Source: Canna indica (taxonomy: Eukaryota; Streptophyta; Magnoliopsida; Zingiberales; Cannaceae). Taken from it: a stretch of 64,000 bases of DNA. Numbering within the stretch: position 1 is the first letter of the stretch; each line of letters begins with the position of its first letter. Made by a program: the position numbers and the translations under genes. The stretch is taken from the NCBI GenBank assembly GCA_034359265.1, contig CP136890.1, positions 85,833,501 to 85,897,500 of the forward strand. The letters are read 5' to 3'. Below are positions 58,001-64,000 of the stretch, in pieces. Below the pieces are notes generated by a model. It did not search any database. It was not told the DNA's origin and saw only the letters and a program-made list of their open reading frames with translations.

Positions 58001-61000
58001 TTCACTACGAAACAACATTTCGAGATAACGTTTGCTCTTGTCTTATTTCATTAAACTCGGTCGAGTTCAACTTGGAACTTAAAATTAACATCTTTTATTT
58101 TTTCAAGTAAATAGGTCTTGAGGATATGAGACAAACAAGTGGGGTTTGTCTAAACAGCTCATCATTAAGCTGGCCTATACTTGATTGGCCTGAGTGCAGA
58201 CACGAATTGATACCAAAGATTTTAAACCATGACAAAAATTATCGAATGTGTGTAGAAAATAATGTAAAGGAAAATGTTGAGGAATCCTACACTGAACTGA
58301 ACGATGGAACCTGAATGGTAAAATCATGAGAAACAACTACCACGATAGGAAAACCTAAGAAATTAAGGATACAAATTGAATTCCTGCGAAGTAAAGAATA
58401 CAAAGTACTTCCAATGATATGTTTCAAAAAATTATCCAAACTATTACAATATACTTAATTACTTATGAAGGCTACACAATGAGATCAATGGCGTGCTGCA
58501 GTGACTAGTGAAACAACTATAGCTGTGCACATGGAAAGGATTGAACAAGCAAGATATTGAAGAATATGGAGATGAAAACATGGATATGATGACAATAATG
58601 CAACAATTCTTAATGATCAATAGTTCTTGATTTAGACTATTTTGTTTCTTTTCTTAATTTTCATTTAGCAGTAAATTATTTTTTTGTTGATTAAGATGCT
58701 GTTATAGTAATTATTTTCCATCATAATGATATAAAATTCATATTTTGCCTTGGATATATTTTTGCATTTTCTGAAAGGTAAGAGTAAATATTTGCTTTGC
58801 TTAAGCAAGCACTTGAGAAAAAATCACAAGCAATTCAGGACCTTGGCTCCTTAAAGCTTGGGCCTTAAATTAGAAAATGTTAATAGATAGAACTGTATGA
58901 TAAAAATAATATATACATATAGGATAGGGCTGAGAAAACTTGACAAAACCCATTTACACGAGAAAAACATGAAAGCAAACTCATGTGAACATGCAAACAT
59001 GCTTTCATAAATGGATTACCTATTTATGACACAACAAATTCGTATCATAAATGGGTTGAGATGCTTAACCCATTCATGGCATGTCTACGACATGTTTTTT
59101 AATGATTTTATAAAACAAATTAATCTTGTAGGATCTAGTCACATTAACATGTTCTCAATATTTATTCTAAAATGGATGATATATTTTGCTCAAGTCATAC
59201 TTGCTATTGATCTTGCTTTTAAAAAAAATGTTATCTTTAACTTATATAAAAAAATTATTTTTTCCTTCACTATCTCAATACAAGTAAAAGATATAAATTA
59301 CATTATTTGTATAAAAAAATATTAAATGGGTTAACCATGTTATGTTCATGGGGCAGGTGTTATTTTTCGTGTTAGTAATGACAAGAAATGATTATGATTT
59401 ACAAAAATGAACTTCTAGCCCCAACCACCTAATATTGATAAAGCACTAGGGATGGAACTAGTGACTAAGTACTAGGCTGGAACTAATTAGATTCTAGAGA
59501 CTAAATGGTAGTATGACATGACCATGCAATGAATGGAGGAAAGAACTTCAGTTATACCAAATGACATCGAAATATATATTTAGGGTTCATTTGAAAACAT
59601 TTTGGATATAGACTTATCAGATTGTATCTAAACTTCTTTTTAGAGTTGCTAATGTATGTACCCGATAGGAAACTAATAACTTGAGAATCATTTCAGTTAT
59701 ATGTCAAAGAAAATCAATTCTAAAACTCTAAGCTTGGGAAGATTAAGAATGTAAAAGATTGTTATCCAGAAGAGTGAGTTGAGCACGGTTTTGTTGCCTT
59801 CAAAAAACATGCATTTGAGATATAAACCAAAATGTGTATTTCAGAAAAGTCCAAAAAACAGTGTTGGTGAACAAATTCAAATGTGTTTGGATGGATAAAA
59901 AATGCTCTTCTGAGCCAGCATTGTTGAATAATTCTGTTAATTACAGATAACTCATCGAACTAAAGAAAAAATAACCAATATGAAATATTATCAAGTACAT
60001 CATTGGTTTTATATTTAAAAGGAAAATTGAATGCTTGTTAGAATACCAATTGAAGTTCTTTTCTGACCATCAAGATCAAAAAGAAGGGAACTGAAGATCC
60101 ATGTAAAAAACTTTGATCACATTCCAGTTAAGCACTTATTTTTAACGAAAATGAAATAATTTGGAACATAAAAAGAAGGAGAAAGACAACTAACCAGAAG
60201 ATATAATATAAAAACTTACAGTTGCATTGCTTGGAAACCAACCAATTAAGCTTTTCACATTGCTGACATGAGATGTGGACTGCCTATCTGAAGTAATCAA
60301 ATATTCATTGAAGATCAAACATATTCTAGGCAAGATGCAACCAAATTTCAAGTATGCAAAGAAAAGAGGAATGGCATCCTTAAACGCTAAGAGATATAAC
60401 CTGATAATTGCCTCGAAACACTTCCAAAGACTCCGGTACCATTAAGGCCAACATGCCCCTCCATGCCCATTGAAGAGGAAGTAGCTGCACACCGAATGGA
60501 GCCACCAATTGGGAAACCGCTAATTTCTGGATAGTGTTCCTTATAATTCTCATTGGTAAGACTTTGTAAAGGCAAAACAGAATGAGAAATTTTTGGAATT
60601 AAAGAATTGATAGAATTTTCTTCAAAATTTTCCATATAGCTAGAGGTAAGTGTGTGTTGGATATCTTTTGATGAGCCAGGTGATGGTCCAATAGACCTAT
60701 CACAATATGAAAATGCTGCATCATTCAGAGTTTCACAGCCCTTCTCCCACTGCAATTGCATCAACCAGACAAAATTACAATCAATTTACAGTTGAGGAAA
60801 CAGATAAAAGGTACCACAAAGTCTAGTTCCAAGTAGATATAACTTTAATAAATCATGAGAACTGCATTGCTAAAGATACAGATAGCAACATAAGATTAAA
60901 TTTTATAAACCCCTACGCCAAAGACGAAATCAAGATTGTCTTCTACTGAGATCTCAATGAGAAAGAGGTAATCACCTTTAGGAAATCCACCTCAGAAACC

Positions 61001-61562
61001 CTAAAGGAATCGACCCGGTTCATCCCTCCACCGTGCTTCCTCAGAAAATCGTTCAGGTTCCTCAAATGCTCCGAGCTCGCAAGATGATTGATCGCGTTAC
61101 AACTGCAAATGTACATCGTTTGAAGGTTAAAAAATATTGCAGAAAAGGATTTAATTTGTACAAATAGCAACCAGGGTCAGATCAGAAACCCTAGAAGTTA
61201 CTGGAGGAAAGCATAGGGGGAGGAGGAGAGAAGGGCTTTTACAAGGCGAAGGTGCTGCCATCCTCGCGGAGGTCGCAACTGCAAAAGACGCACCAGAGAC
61301 AGTTGAGGGCAGCGTGCTCGGGACGGAGAGGGGAAGGATTGCGGAGGAAGAATCGGAGATTGGAGAGCTTGCGGTGGAAACCAGCGAGGAGAGTGGCGAG
61401 GGCGCGGGCATGGGCTGGTAAGTACTTATGGCGGCGCCCTTGGTCGTGGTTCCGCCTGCACACCTCGCAGAACTCAAACTCCATCACGCCTTTTTCTGAT
61501 GGATTCGCCTTTGCTTTCTTCTCCGTCGTAGCCGCCGACCCCGTCGCGGACTCCGCCACCAT
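52050..61562 (-). CDS. TITAN-like / CCDC84 (CENATAC) family zinc-finger protein, seven exons
   Basis: Exons, minus strand: 61562-61243, 61102-60976, 60749-60401, 60287-60220, 55148-55112, 54989-54604, 52115-52050. All introns are GT-AG, phases agree, and the product is 450 residues, close to the Arabidopsis TITAN-like protein as I recall it. Exon 1 encodes EFCEVCRRNHDQGRRHKYLPAH (first C2H2-type finger), RKLSNLRFFLRNP and LNCLWCVFCSCDL. Exon 2 completes the second finger (FCNAINHLASSEHL) and has GGGMNRVDSFRV. Exon 3 is a variable Ser-rich linker. Exon 6 has the family C-terminal signature HTGAPPPWLE, KRVGAAWAEKRRAELDLEKRGEI, WLPNFGRVWQ.GTRKESRKEF and QPYISKRM. The animal relative CENATAC works with the minor spliceosome on AT-AC introns; Arabidopsis TITAN-like is needed for embryo development. 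A similar nuclear role here is inference. No lesions seen. Confidence 0.92.
52116..54603 (-). other. Intron 6 of the TITAN-like gene (2.5 kb)
   Basis: AT-rich. A segment at about 52800-53096 (TTAGGGGTATATTTGTACTTGTAC..., TATA-like TGGATATATACAAAAGAGG, ending CTCTAACA) resembles part of a Copia LTR. The stretch near 53700-53830 holds GGTAC/GTATA words like the element at 57045. A GATGAGTGAGTTGAGATAG segment at 54021-54040 shares GAGTTGAGATAGATTGAG-like sequence with 57511. These look like old insertions but their ends are unclear. Confidence 0.5.
55149..60219 (-). other. Intron 4 of the TITAN-like gene (5.1 kb)
   Basis: AT-rich intron with no coding segment recognised. It holds the hAT-like element at 57045-57358. 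TTTTAAACCATG sequence, like that element's end, recurs at about 57812 and 58219, suggesting further truncated relatives. Confidence 0.6.
57045..57358. mobile_element. Short hAT-like element built from GGTACCGG palindromes
   Basis: 314 bases with a perfect 16-base terminal inverted repeat GGTTTAAAATCTCGGT. An 8-base flanking repeat has one mismatch (ATAACCAT at 57037-57044, ATAAACAT at 57359-57366), as for hAT-type insertions. The interior is almost entirely GGTACC, CCGGTA, TACCGT and CCGGCC words plus a T run of about 20. It lies in the largest intron of the TITAN-like gene. Confidence 0.8.
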
Positions 61563-62159
61563 ACTTGTTACAAAATCTTAAAGGTGCAATTTGGAATCAA
61601 GATATTTGTTTCTTTTGGGATTAAACTCTATTCGATTCAAATAAGAGTAAAAGAGAAGAGGTGAGTCGGGGAAGGAGAGACGAGAAGTCTTCTGTGCTTT
61701 CTGTACATGGTTTAAAAAAACAAGAGAAACATTTTAAGCTTAATTATTTTTGTGATCTTTCAAAATATTATATTTTTTTTGTTTAATCTCTTATTTTTAA
61801 AAAAAAATTATTTAATCTTTCAAAAATTATTTTTATTTTCGTTTGATCCCTCCGTTAATTTTTCGTTAATTTTTGATGTTAAGTGTCAACATAGAATGCT
61901 GACATAGACTAAAAATGGGTCAAACAAAAAAAATAAAATATTTTAATGAACTAGATAAAAAAAATATATACTTTAATAACTTAAAACATAATTATATATT
62001 ATTATGATATTTTGTTTGCAGTAAAAACTAATTAATAGTCTTGTAAGAACCAAACAAATTTCTTATTTTAAGAATTTCTAGAATAGGTTTGCACTTCAAG
62101 GAAATTTATTCTAAATTAAGTAATCTTTGAGAAATTATACCTCCTGACGGTAGTATCTT
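61563..62159 (-). promoter_or_regulatory. Upstream region of the TITAN-like gene
   Basis: 5' UTR and promoter side of the minus-strand gene. Purine-rich sequence lies near the start codon, then AT-rich sequence. No specific element can be assigned, and no other gene is seen. Confidence 0.4.
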
Positions 62160-62432
62160 CTATAAAGGAAAAAGATCATTAGAGAGCAATTTTTTATGAA
62201 CTTTGCTGACTGCGGTTTTCTTCTCAGCTTTCTTTCCTAACTTAGAATGTTTCTTCTTGGAGGTAGAAGACTTTCTCTGTTCAGGAGAAGCAACAGTTTT
62301 ATGTTCTCTTGATACTTCAGGATTGTGTTTTCTCTTCTTTGACTTTCTTAATTCAGTAGCCCTGTGTAACAGTGGCTCATTGTCTGAATGAGTCTCCAGA
62401 TTGACAATTTCTCCAGACAGAAGGTTTGACTT
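62160..62432 (-). pseudogene. Lysine-rich C-terminal exon fragment, cut by an LTR element
   Basis: An open minus-strand frame of about 88 codons ends at TAG (62162-62160). It reads LLSGEIVNLETHSDNEPLL, then a strongly basic tail with RKSKKRKHN, SSTSKKKHSKLGKKAEKKT and KVHKKLLSNDLFPL. It has no start codon and its upstream side stops exactly at the LTR start (62433). The composition (Lys/Ser-rich, several bipartite nuclear signal-like clusters) looks like the tail of a nuclear protein. I do not recognise the family. The rest of the gene would be expected to the right of the retrotransposon, beyond the window. Confidence 0.55.
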
Positions 62433-63126
62433 TGTTAGCTTAAGGTTTTCAATCTTAGTCTTAATCTCAAATTTGATGATAACAAATATGGAACTAATAT
62501 TTCATTGAGAAATTTTTCAGATTTCATATCGATTAGCGTTCGATGTCCTCGATCGTATAAATCAGAAGAAATTAGAAAATCAAAAAGACATTGATCGTCG
62601 CGCTCGAGTTCGTCGTGGAATATATCGAAGTTCGACGTATGGACCAAAGACGTATTGGACGAGTCCAAAGATCACATGGAAAGCTCTGATACCAATTGTT
62701 GTGTGAAATGGCACACTAGAGGGGGGGTGAATAGTATGTATTTATTGTTTTATCATTTATCACTTCTGCATTAAGTTATTCAATCGTGAATTATCTAAGT
62801 AGTCTAAGAAAATGATTAAAATCAGAATTAGGCAATAAGAATTAGTAAACACACTATTCACCCTCCCTCCTCTAGTGTGCCATTTCACACAATAATTGGT
62901 ATCAAAGCTTTCCATGTGATCTTTGGACTCGTCCAATACGTCTTTGGTGCATACGTCGAACTTCGAGATATTACAAGACGAACATGAGCGCGACAATCAA
63001 TTTCCTTTCGATTTTCCGATTACTTAGACAATTCACGATTGAATAACTTAATGCGGAAGCGATAAATGATAAAGCAATAAATACATACTATTCACCCCCC
63101 CCTCTAGTGTGTCATTTCACACAACA
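62433..63126 (+). repeat. 5' LTR with overlapping palindromes
   Basis: The first ~200 bases match the 3' LTR start at 63824. Inside, sequence at 62668-62803 (CACATGGAAAGCTCTGATACC..., TGTTGTGTGAAATGGCAC, ACTAGAGGGGGGG) is inverted at 63020-63160 across the LTR end and primer site. Another copy of 62600-62735 is inverted at 62861-63000. The LTR thus contains a reversed mimic of its own LTR/PBS junction and can fold into long hairpins. Confidence 0.75.
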
Positions 63127-63128
63127 AT

Positions 63129-63140
63129 TGGTATTAGAGC
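63129..63140 (+). other. Primer binding site of the LTR element
   Basis: TGGTATTAGAGC, one base different from the usual TGGTATCAGAGC complementary to the initiator methionine tRNA. It lies two bases after the LTR end. Confidence 0.8.
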
Positions 63141-63823
63141 TTTCCATGTGATCTTTGGAAAGTAAGCTTAGAGTTCTCATTTTTAATTTTCTTTATTTCA
63201 CTTGTGATCTCTTAAAATTCATTTTGGTATCACTTGATTCTATTTAAAATGAATTTCAAACTATTTAGCAAAGTGAACTTTTATAATGGAATTTTGAAGT
63301 TGGATTTAGAAAACACAAAGTATCATTTACTTGAAACACTCATTTTTTCGATACTTTGATTTTTCTTCAAAAACTTCAAATGCAAACTCATGCATACAAT
63401 TTTAATTGCATTTCTAATATCATTCACACCATTCTTGAGAACATACATAATTTAATTTTGAATTCGGATTTAGTTTTGAACGTATCATGTATGATTTTGT
63501 TTCATATTAAATACTTATTTTCCATCCCTTTGGTTGAGATTTTCATGTTTCATGAAAAATAATCTTTAGAGTCTCAACTTTGACTAGATTGACCTTTCTT
63601 GCCATTTTTTATTGATGTCAAAAGGGGAAGAAAATTATAGGTAAAGAGGGAGAAATTATAGATAAAGGGGAGGAAAATATAGGGAATCCATGCATATAGA
63701 TATGGGGAATTCTATAATATAGATATGCATGTTGATAGAGGGAGAAATCCCATGGTTGATATCTTTTATGCTTGAATGATATATTTTCTTAAGGATGTTT
63801 GTCATCATAAAAAAAGGGGGGAT

Positions 63824-64000
63824 TGTTGGCTTAAGGTTTTCAACCTTAGTCTTAATCTCGGTTTTGATGATAACAAACATGGAACTAATATTTCATTGAG
63901 AAATCTTTCAGATTTCATATCGGTTAGCGTTCGATGTCCTTGATCGAATAAATCGAATGAAATTGAAAAATCGGAAGGACATTGATCATCACGCTTGGGT
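63824..64000 (+). repeat. 3' LTR (partial)
   Basis: Begins TGTTGGCTTAAGG directly after the polypurine tract. It is similar to 62433-62610 throughout the visible part. Confidence 0.8.

Larger units (their letters stand above)
62433..64000 (+). mobile_element. Short Copia-type LTR retrotransposon derivative (3' LTR cut by window end)
   Basis: 5' LTR at 62433-63126 (TGTTAG...ACAACA). Primer binding site TGGTATTAGAGC, near-complementary to initiator methionine tRNA, at 63129-63140. The interior is only about 680 bases, without gag-pol. Polypurine tract AAAAAAAGGGGGGA near 63808-63822. 3' LTR starts TGTTGGCTTAAGG at 63824 and runs off the window. The purine-rich blocks before the polypurine tract (AAAAGGGGAAGAAA, GAGGGAGAAAT) resemble the SIRE/Maximus group of Copia. 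With no proteins it would need help from a relative. Confidence 0.8.

Noticed and set aside
59011..59325. 104-codon hydrophobic frame in intron 4 of the TITAN-like gene
   Set aside because: AT-rich chance frame rich in Ile/Phe/Lys with no recognised motif or splice support.

Overview
This is nuclear DNA from a flowering plant, probably a monocot. The evidence is intron-containing plant genes with GT-AG junctions, an SBP-box transcription factor exon whose N-terminus resembles the SPL16/SPL13 group, and a dense load of plant transposons (CACTA, L1-type LINE, PIF/Harbinger, hAT-like, Copia-type LTR) in AT-rich intergenic DNA. I cannot name the species.

Only a few genes are host genes. (1) On the left, minus strand, lies exon 1 of an SBP-box (SPL) gene at 1695-2095. 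Its first intron runs off the window. (2) A short single-exon plus-strand gene at 39926-40561 carries a SPEFEFW...ADELF.DG..LPL signature. (3) A decayed short-chain dehydrogenase pseudogene lies at 42220-44278 (minus). (4) A complete seven-exon TITAN-like/CCDC84 (CENATAC) family gene spans 52050-61562 (minus), with introns up to 5 kb. (5) A lysine-rich C-terminal exon fragment at 62160-62432 (minus) is cut by an LTR retrotransposon at the right edge.

The rest is mobile DNA in recognisable layers. At 4.5-7.2 kb is a decayed CACTA relic with a hAT-like element inserted in it. At 7.6-15.6 kb a full L1-type LINE (minus) is bounded by a 17-bp target-site duplication. A PIF/Harbinger-type element sits at the LINE's 3' end and carries a 1.2-kb minisatellite. 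At 15.6-20.1 kb is extremely AT-rich repeated DNA, possibly Helitron-derived.

From 20.1 to 38.6 kb lies the centrepiece: four CACTA elements nested in one another. Element A (20143-38586) is interrupted by D (22382-26368, TSD TAC) inside its transposase exon, and by C (29306-38107, TSD TAT) near its 3' end. C is interrupted by B (29885-33315, reversed, TSD TTT). A, B and C belong to one subfamily: same terminal repeats, same AGCAACGG subterminal motif, same hairpin before the transposase. Each has lost a different part of the TNP2 gene. D is a second subfamily with a GCGACGGC/GCGACCGC motif, and it carries only a TNPA/Ptta-like gene.

A second L1-type LINE (44795-50845, plus) has its own TSD. 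In both LINEs the ORF1 stop overlaps the ORF2 start as ATGA. At the right edge is an LTR element with a 694-bp palindrome-rich 5' LTR, primer binding site, short non-coding interior, polypurine tract and the start of the 3' LTR.

All transposon proteins seen are broken by stops, frameshifts or deletions. Any current movement would have to be driven from elsewhere in the genome. Exon boundaries were set by eye from splice signals, reading-frame phase and remembered family conservation. No alignment or database search was run.
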